Shown here piece after piece: positions 34,962 through 42,562 of a stretch of DNA of 42,562 nt (position 1 is the stretch's first letter; the number at the start of each line of letters is the position of its first letter). The position numbers were made by a program, and so were the translations under genes. The DNA lies in the NCBI GenBank assembly GCA_018302235.1, contig JAGVZW010000035.1, positions 1 to 42,562 of the forward strand, written 5' to 3'. The DNA is from Candidatus Woesearchaeota archaeon. GTDB taxonomy: Archaea; Nanobdellota; Nanobdellia; SCGC-AAA011-G17; GW2011-AR18. Under the pieces are notes generated by a model that saw only the letters and a program-made list of their open reading frames with translations, was not told the origin of the DNA and did no database searches.

Positions 34962-35013
34962 TAAAATATATATTAAGAAAAATATATAAAAAGGTTTTGA
35001 TTGTACTTATGAT
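34962..35013. promoter_or_regulatory. Shared divergent promoter of endA and RNase Z
   Basis: The 52-bp gap holds one near-symmetric box AATATATAAA centred near 34985, 24 nt before the endA ATG and 29 nt before the RNase Z ATG. A single TATA element could serve both tRNA-processing genes, both leaderless. Confidence 0.5.
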
Positions 35014-35904
35014 ATGGAAATCATTTTTTTGGGAACATCTGGAATGCAACCCACTAAACAAAGAAATCAACCAAGTATCTATTTGAGTTATGGTTCTACT
35101 AAGCTTTTGATAGACTGTGGAGAAGGAACGCAAAGACAAATGAATATTGCTGGTTTAAAACCAACTAAATTAAGCAAAATTTTAATTACACATTTTCATG
35201 GGGATCATGTTTTGGGGTTGGGTGGATTAATAAGAAATTTAGGGGCTAATGAATTTAAGGGCACCTTAGAAATATTTGGGCCACATGGCTTAAATGATTA
35301 TTATAAGAATATAATGCATTCTTGTGTTTTTAATGAAAAAATTAATGTTAAATTAAAAGAATTAAAACAAGGAATAGTTTATAAAGATAATGAATTTGTT
35401 GTTTATACAAAGAGATTAGATCATACTTCTGCTTCTTATGGCTTTAGATTTGAAGAAAAGCCAAAACGAAAGATTAATTTAGAATTTTTAAAAAAAATAG
35501 GATTGATAAAAGATCCGTTATTAGGAGGATTACAAAGGGGTAATGATATTATTTGGCAAGGAAAAAAAATCTATGTGAAGGATGCAACATATTTATTAAA
35601 AAGCAAGATTATAACTGTTATTTCAGACACTAGGTTTTGTAAAAATACAATTGAATTATCTAAAGATGCTGATTTATTGATTTGTGAATGTACTTTCTTA
35701 GATGAAGAAAAAAAAGCAAGAGAATATATGCATCTGTCTGCTAAGGATGTTGCAAAAATAGGCAATGAAGCGCGAGTTAAAAAGATAATTGTTACGCATT
35801 TTAGCCAAAGATACAAAAATACTGGTTTAATTAAAAAAGAGATTAGTAGTAATTTTAAGGGTGATGTTGTTTGTGCTGACGATTTTTTAAAGATTAAGAT
35901 GTAA
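35014..35904 (+). CDS. rnz: RNase Z (tRNA 3' processing endonuclease)
   Basis: 296 residues of the metallo-beta-lactamase superfamily. It starts MEIIFLGTSGMQPTKQRN, has the zinc site HFHGDH (60-65) with the following LGLGGL, LDHTSASYGFRFEE (the RNase Z substrate-recognition region), a later SDTRFC and the late HFSQRY. It cuts pre-tRNA after the discriminator base, needed here because CCA is not encoded in the tRNA-Gly gene. Its 3' end overlaps the convergent membrane-protein gene by 11 nt. Confidence 0.93.
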   Translation: MEIIFLGTSGMQPTKQRNQPSIYLSYGSTKLLIDCGEGTQRQMNIAGLKPTKLSKILITHFHGDHVLGLGGLIRNLGANEFKGTLEIFGPHGLNDYYKNIMHSCVFNEKINVKLKELKQGIVYKDNEFVVYTKRLDHTSASYGFRFEEKPKRKINLEFLKKIGLIKDPLLGGLQRGNDIIWQGKKIYVKDATYLLKSKIITVISDTRFCKNTIELSKDADLLICECTFLDEEKKAREYMHLSAKDVAKIGNEARVKKIIVTHFSQRYKNTGLIKKEISSNFKGDVVCADDFLKIKM

Positions 35905-36712
35905 TTTCTTTATAGTTTTTAAATATGAATATATCTATTAACAATGCAAATGCCAAATTTATTATGGTTCTCAATATAAACATTAATAATGTTGTACTAT
36001 AAAATGCAAATTTAGATGCTACATATTGCTCAAAAACAGAGGATGCACTTAAAATAGCTACCAAAATTATATTTATAAATGTTATTAATAATAAAATAAT
36101 TATTGTTTTTTTATATGTCTTTCTGAAAATTTCATAAGCATGTTTTAATACTTTAATTGAATTCTTTGTTTTATAAAATAATGATGGTATTCTAAATAAA
36201 AAAAATAATTTTACTATGATAAGTAATATTACCATTAATAAAATTGCAAGGAATCTAAATTTGTTAATAATTAATAAATAAATTAAAATTAATAATGGAA
36301 TAAAATAAATTAAAAATATTATAAACTTTAATTTAAATAAAGGCCATATATATCCTTTAGATGTTTTAATTAATGAATTAAAATTTATTTTTTTATTATC
36401 TATGGTTTCTTTGATAAGTTCGTATTTGATTGTACTTAATGATATTCCTGTTAGTAGATTTATTAATAAACCTATAACGAATGTAATTATAAATTTAATT
36501 AAGCTTGGGGTGTGCTGCAGTATTGAAGATATCTCTGTTTTAAAGGTTTCAATGGGGTTTGTTGCATATATTATTGATGTTAAATTATTTATATAAATAA
36601 CTAGAAATGTTAATAATAGTGTAATAAAAACTAAGAGCAAATCCGGGATCCATAATCTTATATTTTTTAATTGAGATAAACTGTATTTTAGTCTTAAAAT
36701 ATACTCTCCCAT
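35894..36712 (-). CDS. Hypothetical polytopic membrane protein
   Basis: 272 residues with about six hydrophobic segments in pairs separated by short basic or amphipathic loops (YELIKETIDNKK, FYKTKNSIKVLKHAYEIFRK). This pattern is seen in archaeal membrane proteins of the glycerophosphodiesterase-membrane-domain / DUF4013-like type, but no diagnostic motif was found, so no function is given. A TATA-like TTAAATATATT lies ~29 nt before the ATG. Confidence 0.6.
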   Translation of the reverse strand: MGEYILRLKYSLSQLKNIRLWIPDLLLVFITLLLTFLVIYINNLTSIIYATNPIETFKTEISSILQHTPSLIKFIITFVIGLLINLLTGISLSTIKYELIKETIDNKKINFNSLIKTSKGYIWPLFKLKFIIFLIYFIPLLILIYLLIINKFRFLAILLMVILLIIVKLFFLFRIPSLFYKTKNSIKVLKHAYEIFRKTYKKTIIILLLITFINIILVAILSASSVFEQYVASKFAFYSTTLLMFILRTIINLAFALLIDIFIFKNYKEITS

Positions 36713-36822
36713 AAGTTATTTCTTTTTTTTTCTTTTTTAAATATATTGCTTATTTTTTGAATTTTATTATTACATAACTTTATAAAAACTATTTTATTAA
36801 TGAAAAGATTATTAAATTGATT

Positions 36823-36826
36823 GGTG
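36823..36826 (+). promoter_or_regulatory. Shine-Dalgarno fixing the lgt start
   Basis: GGTG lies 5 nt before ATG 36832, with a TATA-like CTTTATAAAA at 36776-36785, implying a leader of ~24 nt. It favours the ATG over an in-frame TTG at 36817. Confidence 0.5.
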
Positions 36827-36831
36827 GGCTA

Positions 36832-37545
36832 ATGGATCCTGTTTTATTAAATGTGTTTGGTTTAGAAATTAGATGGTATGGTCTATTAATGGTTATTGCG
36901 TTTATTTGTGGGTATTATATTCTTTTAAAAATAAGAGATGATGTTAGTAAGGAATTAATAGAAGAATATGTATTTTATATGATCCTGGGACTTATAATTG
37001 GAGCAAGGGTTGGGGAGGTTTTATTTTATGAGCCTACTTATTATTTTTCTAATCCAATTAAAATATTTTATATCTGGGAAGGTGGTCTAGCTAGCCATGG
37101 GGCTTTAATTGGTGGGATTATTGCAAATTATTTGTTTTGTAAAAAGTATAAATTTAGTTTTTATAAAATGGCTGATAAGGCTGTGATTCCTATTGCCATT
37201 GGTGCTGTTTTTGTAAGAATTGGGAATTTTATTAATAATGAAATAATTGGAAGAATTAGTGATTTTATCTTTAGTATAGATATAAATGGTGAAAAAAGAC
37301 ATCCCTCCCAACTATATGAGTCACTAAAAAATCTTTTAATATTTGGTATTTTATTGTTCTTAAATAAAAAGAAAAGAAGGGATGGTTTTATCTTCTGGAT
37401 GTTTATTTTATTATTTGGAATTTTTAGATTTATTGTGGAATTTTGGAAAGAAGGTGGCCTTTATTTTGGTTTGACTAATGGTCAGTGGTTAAGTATACCT
37501 GTAACTCTCATTGGGTTATTTTTTATGAGAAAAATATATAAATAA
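36832..37545 (+). CDS. lgt: Prolipoprotein diacylglyceryl transferase (bacterial-type Lgt)
   Basis: A seven-helix membrane enzyme of 237 residues. It shows the Lgt hallmarks: IRWYGLLMV near the N-terminus, GGLASHGALIGG with H89, the signature RIGNFINNEIIGR (129-141) holding the key R and N residues, RHPSQLYES and FRFIVEFWKEGG. The enzyme transfers diacylglycerol from phosphatidylglycerol to lipobox Cys in bacteria. In an archaeon with ether lipids the donor would have to differ, unless the cell takes up bacterial-type lipids. It is followed closely by a TreT-like gene whose promoter lies within the lgt 3' end. Confidence 0.9.
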   Translation: MDPVLLNVFGLEIRWYGLLMVIAFICGYYILLKIRDDVSKELIEEYVFYMILGLIIGARVGEVLFYEPTYYFSNPIKIFYIWEGGLASHGALIGGIIANYLFCKKYKFSFYKMADKAVIPIAIGAVFVRIGNFINNEIIGRISDFIFSIDINGEKRHPSQLYESLKNLLIFGILLFLNKKKRRDGFIFWMFILLFGIFRFIVEFWKEGGLYFGLTNGQWLSIPVTLIGLFFMRKIYK

Positions 37546-37561
37546 AAAATGCATTAATATT

Positions 37562-38779
37562 TTGTTAAACGAAGTGGGACTACGACAAGAATATATTAAT
37601 CTTATTGGAAAAGAATTGATAGAGGAATTTGAAGAAGAAAGTGAAAAATTTGGAAATAGAAGTATCTTAATGGTTTCTAGTTTTAAAAAAAGTAAGGGTG
37701 TTGAGGTTTTAGTTGGGGACTTAAAAGAATTATTTTCTGAATTTAAGATCAAGATTGATTTTAAAATATTAATAGGAGACAAAAAATTCTATGATGTTGT
37801 AGATAATTTATTGATTGGAATTCAAAATGAAAATTACAATAAGGAAAATATAAATGAATATTTAAAATTTTTTAATGAGAGAATAATAACTTATAATTAT
37901 GAGCTGTTGTCTGAGCTGGATAAATATGATATGATTATTGTACATGATTTACATTCTTTTGGCTTAATTTCTTTTAAAAAATGGAATAAATGGATATGGC
38001 ATGCACATTTGGATTTAACTAGGCCAGACCGAGATTTGTGGGGATTTATAACTAATCTAAGTGAGAATTATGATAAGGTTATTGTGAGTGCAAACAGTTA
38101 TAAATTAAATGACAAATGGGTTGTTTTACCCCCTGGATTAAATCCTTTTTCCTTAAAAAATAAAGAAATAGAAAAAATAGATGAAATATTGTTAAAAAAT
38201 AATATACCGGTAAATAAACCATTGGTCGTTCAGGTCTCTAGAATGGATAGAAACAAAGATCCTTTCGCTATATTTGAGATTTTTGAAATTGCTATGGATT
38301 TTGGTGGTGATTTTAATTTTGTATATAAAACAATTTTACCTGAAGAAAATAATTTATTAAAAGACTTTTTAAAAAAAATAGAACGATGTAGATATAGAGA
38401 ACATTTTTTTATAAATTGTTCAAATGATGATATTTTGATTAATGCTCTTCAAAGAAAGGCTGTTTGTGTTATTCAAGAGTCTAAACGTGAGGGCTTTTCA
38501 TTAAGTATTTCTGAGGCATTATGGAAAAGAACACCTGTAATCAGTACTGGGGTTGGTGGAATCCCGTTACAAGTACGGGATGGATATAATGGTTTTTTAG
38601 TAAATACAGAATATAAATCTCATTATAGGAAGATTGCTGAGGCTATTATCTATTTATTAGAAAACAAAGATAAAGCTAAAGAAATGGGAATAAATGGAAG
38701 AAATTTGATAAAAGAAAATTATTTAATGATATTACATGGTTTAGATTATATAAAAATAATTAATTCTTTAGTTCACTAA
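37562..38779 (+). CDS. GT4 glycosyltransferase, TreT (trehalose synthase)-like
   Basis: 405 residues with a GT-B fold. The N-terminus follows the TreT pattern (YINLIGKELIEEFEEES and so on), with VHDLHSFGLI and WIWHAHLDLTRPDRDLWGF. The C-terminal half has QVSRMDRNKDPF and the nucleotide-sugar site REGFSLSISEALWKRTPVIST, then GVGGIPLQVRDGYNGFLV. It may make trehalose from NDP-glucose plus glucose, or a related glycoside. No ATG is available; the TTG at 37562 is ~26 nt from a TATA box (AAATATATAAAT), which fits a leaderless TTG start. It overlaps the convergent relA-like gene by 20 nt. Confidence 0.8.
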   Translation: MLNEVGLRQEYINLIGKELIEEFEEESEKFGNRSILMVSSFKKSKGVEVLVGDLKELFSEFKIKIDFKILIGDKKFYDVVDNLLIGIQNENYNKENINEYLKFFNERIITYNYELLSELDKYDMIIVHDLHSFGLISFKKWNKWIWHAHLDLTRPDRDLWGFITNLSENYDKVIVSANSYKLNDKWVVLPPGLNPFSLKNKEIEKIDEILLKNNIPVNKPLVVQVSRMDRNKDPFAIFEIFEIAMDFGGDFNFVYKTILPEENNLLKDFLKKIERCRYREHFFINCSNDDILINALQRKAVCVIQESKREGFSLSISEALWKRTPVISTGVGGIPLQVRDGYNGFLVNTEYKSHYRKIAEAIIYLLENKDKAKEMGINGRNLIKENYLMILHGLDYIKIINSLVH

Positions 38780-40622
38780 TATAGACCTTTTTTATATCTT
38801 TTATTTTATTTATACGATTGATTAAATCTACAAGCTGTATAGTTAATTTAATATTGTCTACTATGAAACTACATTCTATTGTGTTTTTGCTTAATGTTTT
38901 TCCTTTTACAGAAGATATATTTATATTTTGGCTTGAAACTGTGTTTAATATCTCTGCGAAGATTCCTATTCTGTCTAATGCTTCTATCTTTAGATATATT
39001 TTTTTATTAATTTTCTCTTTCCATTCAACATGTAAGCGCTTTTTTGGTTTTTTTTCTTTAATTGTTTTACAATCTGTTCTATGAATACTTATTTTTTTTT
39101 CTCCTAAATTAAAACCTGTTATTTTATCTCCGGGTATTGGATTGCAACATAAAGAAAATTTTATTTTTGGCTCATGTATTCCTTGCACTTCAATTAGGTT
39201 TTCTATTACTTCTTTTGATACCTCTTGTTTTTTAACCAAAAAAGCATTTATTATAGGTTTACCTTTTTCTCTCAAAAAATGTCTAATCTTTGATCTTGCT
39301 TTTTCAGTTACAACAAACGAAAGCCAATCTTTTGATGGGGATTGTGTTTTGGATGTAATTATTTCTACACTATCTCCGTTTTTTAATTCTGTTTTTATAT
39401 TTTCAAATTTTTCATTAATTTTTGCTCCAATACATTTTTCTCCTACATCAGAATGAATAGCATAAGCAAAATCTAAAACGGTGGCTCCTTTTGGCAATTC
39501 TATAATTTTTCCTTTTGGTGTAGAAATATAAATGTTTTCAGTGAAAAAATCTACACTTATTATATCCTGTTCTAACGATCGTTTTAATAATGTTAATTTT
39601 TTATCGAATTCTTCTTCTGTTATGTTTCCCTTGTAGGTCCAATGTGCTGCTGTACCTTCTTCACAAAATAAATGCATTTCTTTTGTTCTTATTTGTATCT
39701 CTGTTGGTGTATTATCTATTCCTAAAACTGCCGTATGTATAGATTGGTAGTTGTTAAGTTTAGGATTTGATATATAGTCTTTAAATCTATTTTCTATGGG
39801 TTTCCATAATTTATGTATTATTTCTAAAACTTTATAACAGTCTTCTATTGACTTAGTTAAGATTCTTAAAGCTACTAAATCATACATTTCTTCAAATTTG
39901 TATTCTCTATTTTTTATCTTTTTGTATATACTATAAATGTGCTTTGCTCTTCCGTTAATCTCTGCTTCTATGTTTTGATTTTTTAAGACTTCTTCAATTA
40001 TTTTTTTTGTTTTGTGAATTTTTATTTCTCTTGATTCCCTTTTTTCATTTAATTTATTCTTTATTTCTTTGAATTTCTTTGGGTGTAATATTTTAAATGA
40101 TAAATCTTCTAATTCCCATTTAATAGCCCCTATACCAATCCTATAGGATAATGGTGCATATATAGCAATTACTTTTTTTGCTATTTCTTTTCTTTTCTCT
40201 ACGCTTAGTTTTTTATAATGTCTAAGATAATCTAATTTTGAAGCTATTTGGATAAATAATGCCTTTATATCTTTAATTTCTGCAAGTAAAATTTTTTTAA
40301 TATCTGAGGAATTCTCTTCTACATTATTTAAATTTAATTTATTTAGGTTACTGAGGTCCTTAAGTAAATTAATTATTTGTTTATTGAATAATGATTCCAT
40401 TTCTTTTTCATTTTTTTCTGTTAAAATTGATTGTAATAAAGAAGCTGAAATGATTGTAGAGTTTAATTTAAGATTTGTAAGTATTTCAGCTGTATTAAAA
40501 TTATGCTCTATAATATCCTTATTTTTTGAATTTTCTAAATATTTAAATGCTTTTTCTATTAGATTTAAATTTGCGTTTTTATTATATCTTAGTATTTTTT
40601 TTGCTAATTCTGTGATTAACAT
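38760..40622 (-). CDS. RelA/SpoT homologue, (p)ppGpp synthetase with dead hydrolase domain
   Basis: 620 residues in the full bacterial 'long RSH' layout. The degenerate HD domain (1-155) has the usual ALLHDVVED replaced by SLLQSILTEK and the ADRLHNMRT region by ASKLDYLRHYKK. The synthetase (200-335) has GRAKHIYSIYKK, YDLVALRIL, NNYQSIHT and EIQIRT. Then come TGS (364-425), a Cys-containing region CCNPIPGDKITGF to HRTDC (491-518), and ACT (545-615). It should synthesise but not hydrolyse (p)ppGpp. RSH proteins are rare in archaea. TTTTAAA ~27 nt before the ATG suggests a leaderless start. Confidence 0.9.
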   Translation of the reverse strand: MLITELAKKILRYNKNANLNLIEKAFKYLENSKNKDIIEHNFNTAEILTNLKLNSTIISASLLQSILTEKNEKEMESLFNKQIINLLKDLSNLNKLNLNNVEENSSDIKKILLAEIKDIKALFIQIASKLDYLRHYKKLSVEKRKEIAKKVIAIYAPLSYRIGIGAIKWELEDLSFKILHPKKFKEIKNKLNEKRESREIKIHKTKKIIEEVLKNQNIEAEINGRAKHIYSIYKKIKNREYKFEEMYDLVALRILTKSIEDCYKVLEIIHKLWKPIENRFKDYISNPKLNNYQSIHTAVLGIDNTPTEIQIRTKEMHLFCEEGTAAHWTYKGNITEEEFDKKLTLLKRSLEQDIISVDFFTENIYISTPKGKIIELPKGATVLDFAYAIHSDVGEKCIGAKINEKFENIKTELKNGDSVEIITSKTQSPSKDWLSFVVTEKARSKIRHFLREKGKPIINAFLVKKQEVSKEVIENLIEVQGIHEPKIKFSLCCNPIPGDKITGFNLGEKKISIHRTDCKTIKEKKPKKRLHVEWKEKINKKIYLKIEALDRIGIFAEILNTVSSQNINISSVKGKTLSKNTIECSFIVDNIKLTIQLVDLINRINKIKDIKKVYISELKN

Positions 40623-40673
40623 AATAATCTTATTAGAGATATTCTTTTAAAGGTTTCCTGGTGGGGCTTTAAG
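40623..40673. promoter_or_regulatory. Shared divergent promoter of the RSH gene and GT39 pseudogene
   Basis: In this 51-bp gap one TTTTAAAG box (centre near 40649) is ~27 nt from the RSH start and ~24 nt from the GT39 start. The GT39 side also has GGTGGGG 8 nt before its ATG. Confidence 0.4.
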
Positions 40674-42009
40674 ATGAATAAAAAGTGGATTTTATTACTT
40701 ATCCTTTTTATACTTGGATTTTTTATAAGAGTAATTCCTTTGCAACAAGCTCATTGGTGGGATGAAACCGTATATTTGCAGATGTCGGAGGTAGTTTTTT
40801 CTGATTTGAATAATTATGATGAATTTTATCTAAGGCCTCCATTATTACCTTTAGTTTTAGCAGCTTCATATTTATTTTGGCATAATGTGTTTATGGCTGG
40901 AATAGTTGTTGCGCTTTTTGGATCATTAGGCATTATTTTTATTTATTTAATTGGAGAAGGATTATTTAATAAAAGAGTTGCTTTAATTTCTGCCATATTC
41001 TTTACTTTTTTGCCTTATTTTGTTCAATCTTCTCATTGGATAATGAGCGATATCCCTCTTTAGTTCTTATTATGGTTTGGTTCTACTGTTTATTATTATA
41101 TCTTAAAAAAGAGAGAAATGTTTATTTGATTTTGGCAGGTATGTTTTTTAGTCTATCCATCTTAATGAGATTTACCTCTTTAATTTTAGGATTTGTAGTA
41201 TTAAGTTATTTTTTTATAAAAAAGATCAAATGTGTTAAATTTTTGTGGTTCTTTGCTAGTTCTTTTTTTAGTTTATTGCCTTATATCTTTTATGCGCAAA
41301 TAAAGTATGGAAATTTTTTATTGCCTTTTATTAGAGCTCAAACTGCAGTTTCTGATTTAGTAGGGAATAAATTTTTTTATTTTATTCATTTCAATGAAAT
41401 CTTTTGTTGGATTGTTTCAATTGGTATCTTAATATTTGCACTTTCTAAAATATTTTCAAATATTTCTAAGAATGAATGGATTTTATTAATTTGGATTGTT
41501 TTGTTTTTTGGTTATATATCCATTACCCCCCCCATAAAGAAGCAAGATATATATTACCGATTGCTTTGCCTATTTTGCTAGTTTCTTCTAAAGGATATAT
41601 TGATCTTTTTGCCTATTTAAGGAATAAATCAAGATTATTAATATTAGTTTTGTTTTTTATTTTTTTAATTTATTCTTTCTTAATTAGTTTTAATACTCTT
41701 TTAGGTGATTGGGTAAATACCACAAAGACTACTCAAATGGAAGTTTCAGATTATATTCTCTCTCTAGGTCATACAAATAGAACTATTTTTACTAAGTTTA
41801 ATTGGCCGGTATATGCTTACTATTCTGGAATGAAGGTAAATAAATATCATCCAGATCATTATGTAGTTTTAGTTAATCCACAAGAAATTAATGAAACAAG
41901 TTATTTTATTTATCAGGAGGGTGTTGAGATTAAGGATTATTTAGATAAGAATTTTAATTATTTGAATAAAATAAATGATGTTTATATCTATGAATATGTT
42001 TATAAGTGA
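40674..42009 (+). pseudogene. GT39/PMT-like membrane glycosyltransferase with two frameshifts
   Basis: Three consecutive frames together encode one ~445-residue GT-C protein. Part 1 (from 40674) has the first-loop HWWDETVYLQ with the catalytic acidic pair, and ends in SSHWIMSDIP. It continues one base back as SLVLIMVWFY (near 41057), then shifts by -1 again at a run of eight C (41526-41533) inside the conserved ...ITPP/HKEARYILP motif. One extra base at each site would restore the frame. The family transfers sugars from dolichyl-phosphate donors on the outer face. It may be decay, phase variation or sequence error; the neighbouring relic favours decay. Confidence 0.75.
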
Positions 42010-42048
42010 AGAAATTTAAACTTTATTATGCAGAAAATTTATCGCGTT

Positions 42049-42282
42049 GATTTAAATTTTTCAAAAGAAATGTTTCTAGAGATATATTTTCTAGGTTGCT
42101 TTTAAATCGCTGGGCTTTTGATATTGAAGTATTATTTATTGCTAAAACTATAGCATTAAAGAAATCCAAATTTTGGGAAGATAAAGCTGGAAGTAAGGTC
42201 CATCCAATTTGAAATGCTTTTTTTAATGTTTAAAGATTTAATTAAGATTAGAATTAATGATTTTAAAGGAAAATATGACTAG
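42049..42282 (+). pseudogene. 3' relic of a GT2 dolichyl-phosphate sugar synthase-like gene
   Basis: After the GT39 gene the sequence still reads as the C-terminal third of a GT2 enzyme. One frame gives FKFFKRNVSRDIFSR, then NRWAFDIEVLFIAK and WEDKAGSKVHPI, matching the usual FDVEILFIA...W...SKV order. After a frameshift near 42230 comes LFLMFKDLIKIRINDFKGKY, the typical tail, ending in TAG. The N-terminal ~170 residues are gone, and some residues between IAK and WED are lost. It accounts for most of the 303-bp gap 42010-42312; the first ~40 bp show nothing clear. Confidence 0.65.
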
Positions 42283-42312
42283 TTTTATAAAATTATAGTT
42301 TTTCTTCTTATT

Positions 42313-42562
42313 ATGGATTTATCTAGACAGATTATATTTGAGCATATTGGAAAAGAAAAACAGAAATTAATAGAGGAAGCCAAAATTGCTGTAATTGGTA
42401 TTGGGGGATTAGGAACAGTAGTTAGTGAATTGTTAGTTAGATCAGGGGTTGGTAATTTATTAATTATAGATAGGGACTTTGTAGAGGAGAGTAACTTACA
42501 AAGACAAAGTTTATTTTTAAAACAAGATGTTGGTGAGTTAAAGGCTTATGCTGCAAAGAAAA
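42313..42562 (+). CDS. ThiF/MoeB-type E1-like enzyme (3' end cut off)
   Basis: The frame is open to the window's right edge; 83 codons are seen. It begins MDLSRQIIFEHIGKEKQKL, then the nucleotide-binding VIGIGGLGTVVSELLVRSGVG, IIDRDFVEESNLQRQ and the start of the next helix, all hallmarks of ubiquitin-activating-like E1 enzymes. Members adenylate ubiquitin-like sulfur carriers for molybdopterin, thiamine or tRNA thiolation, or ubiquitin-like modifiers. Which one cannot be told from this part. A TTTTATAAAAT box centred ~26 nt before the ATG supports a leaderless start. Confidence 0.85.
   Translation, partial: MDLSRQIIFEHIGKEKQKLIEEAKIAVIGIGGLGTVVSELLVRSGVGNLLIIDRDFVEESNLQRQSLFLKQDVGELKAYAAKK

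Noticed and set aside
34945-35139. Minus-strand 64-codon ORF across the endA/RNase Z gap
   Set aside because: It lies antisense to the RNase Z start and over the shared promoter, with no family features.
40674-42009. Programmed frameshifting of the GT39 gene
   Set aside because: Two separate -1 events without a shared slippery sequence or obvious stimulator make decay, slippage or sequence error more likely.
1-42562. CRISPR arrays, insertion sequences, integrase sites, toxin-antitoxin pairs
   Set aside because: No spaced direct repeats, transposase or recombinase motifs, or terminal repeats were seen by eye on either strand.

Overview
The window is a very AT-rich, gene-dense piece of an archaeal chromosome, most likely from a DPANN lineage of the Woesearchaeota/Pacearchaeota kind. 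The archaeal signs are an intron-containing tRNA with a bulge-helix-bulge fold, EndA, archaeal RNase Z, a TRM11-like methylase, an AglB/STT3 oligosaccharyltransferase, a DPAGT1-like GlcNAc-1-P transferase and a PGF-pre-PGF surface protein. Most free-standing genes also have a TATA-like box about 24-29 nt before a start codon with no leader. The exact lineage is inference; there is no rRNA or marker set to settle it.

Region 1 (1-24.2 kb) is a cell-surface glycosylation and polysaccharide locus. After the tail of an AbrB-PhoU regulator come a DUF362 protein, an alkaline-phosphatase-superfamily enzyme, a nucleotidyltransferase, a flippase-like (LPG-synthase TM) protein, a lipid-linked oligosaccharide flippase, a DPAGT1/AglH-type enzyme and a sequon-packed surface protein. 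Two GT2 glycosyltransferases, a GT-C-like membrane protein, the oligosaccharyltransferase AglB and a SpoIIM/DUF95 membrane protein follow. Five radical SAM enzymes (three with an N-terminal cobalamin-type domain, two with SPASM-like C-termini) are scattered among them, which is the most unusual feature of the locus. Plausible flow: AglH starts a dolichol-linked glycan, GT2 enzymes and radical SAM enzymes extend or modify it, the flippase turns it over, and AglB transfers it to surface proteins such as the neighbouring sequon-rich protein. An internally deleted DegT aminotransferase remnant lies just ahead of one GT2 gene.

Region 2 (24.2-29.7 kb) is on the + strand. It holds a MacB-like ABC module (ATPase, exported COG1361-like protein, permease) and a translationally coupled TldD/TldE pair. 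The module is divided from region 1 by a divergent promoter built as a perfect 20-bp inverted repeat.

Region 3 (29.7-35.9 kb) is RNA-centred. It has a tRNA-Gly(UCC) gene whose 30-nt intron interrupts the D-arm, a small zinc ribbon protein, a MscS-type TM-repeat protein, a TRM11-like methylase, a U32 Fe-S enzyme, a winged-helix protein, and the divergent pair EndA / RNase Z.

Region 4 (35.9-42.6 kb) has several genes of bacterial flavour: Lgt prolipoprotein diacylglyceryl transferase, a TreT-like GT4 and a full-length RelA-type (p)ppGpp synthetase with a ruined hydrolase site. It ends in decaying glycosyltransferases (a twice-frameshifted GT39 gene and a GT2 relic) and the start of a ThiF/MoeB-like gene cut by the window edge. 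No CRISPR array, insertion sequence or rRNA was seen.
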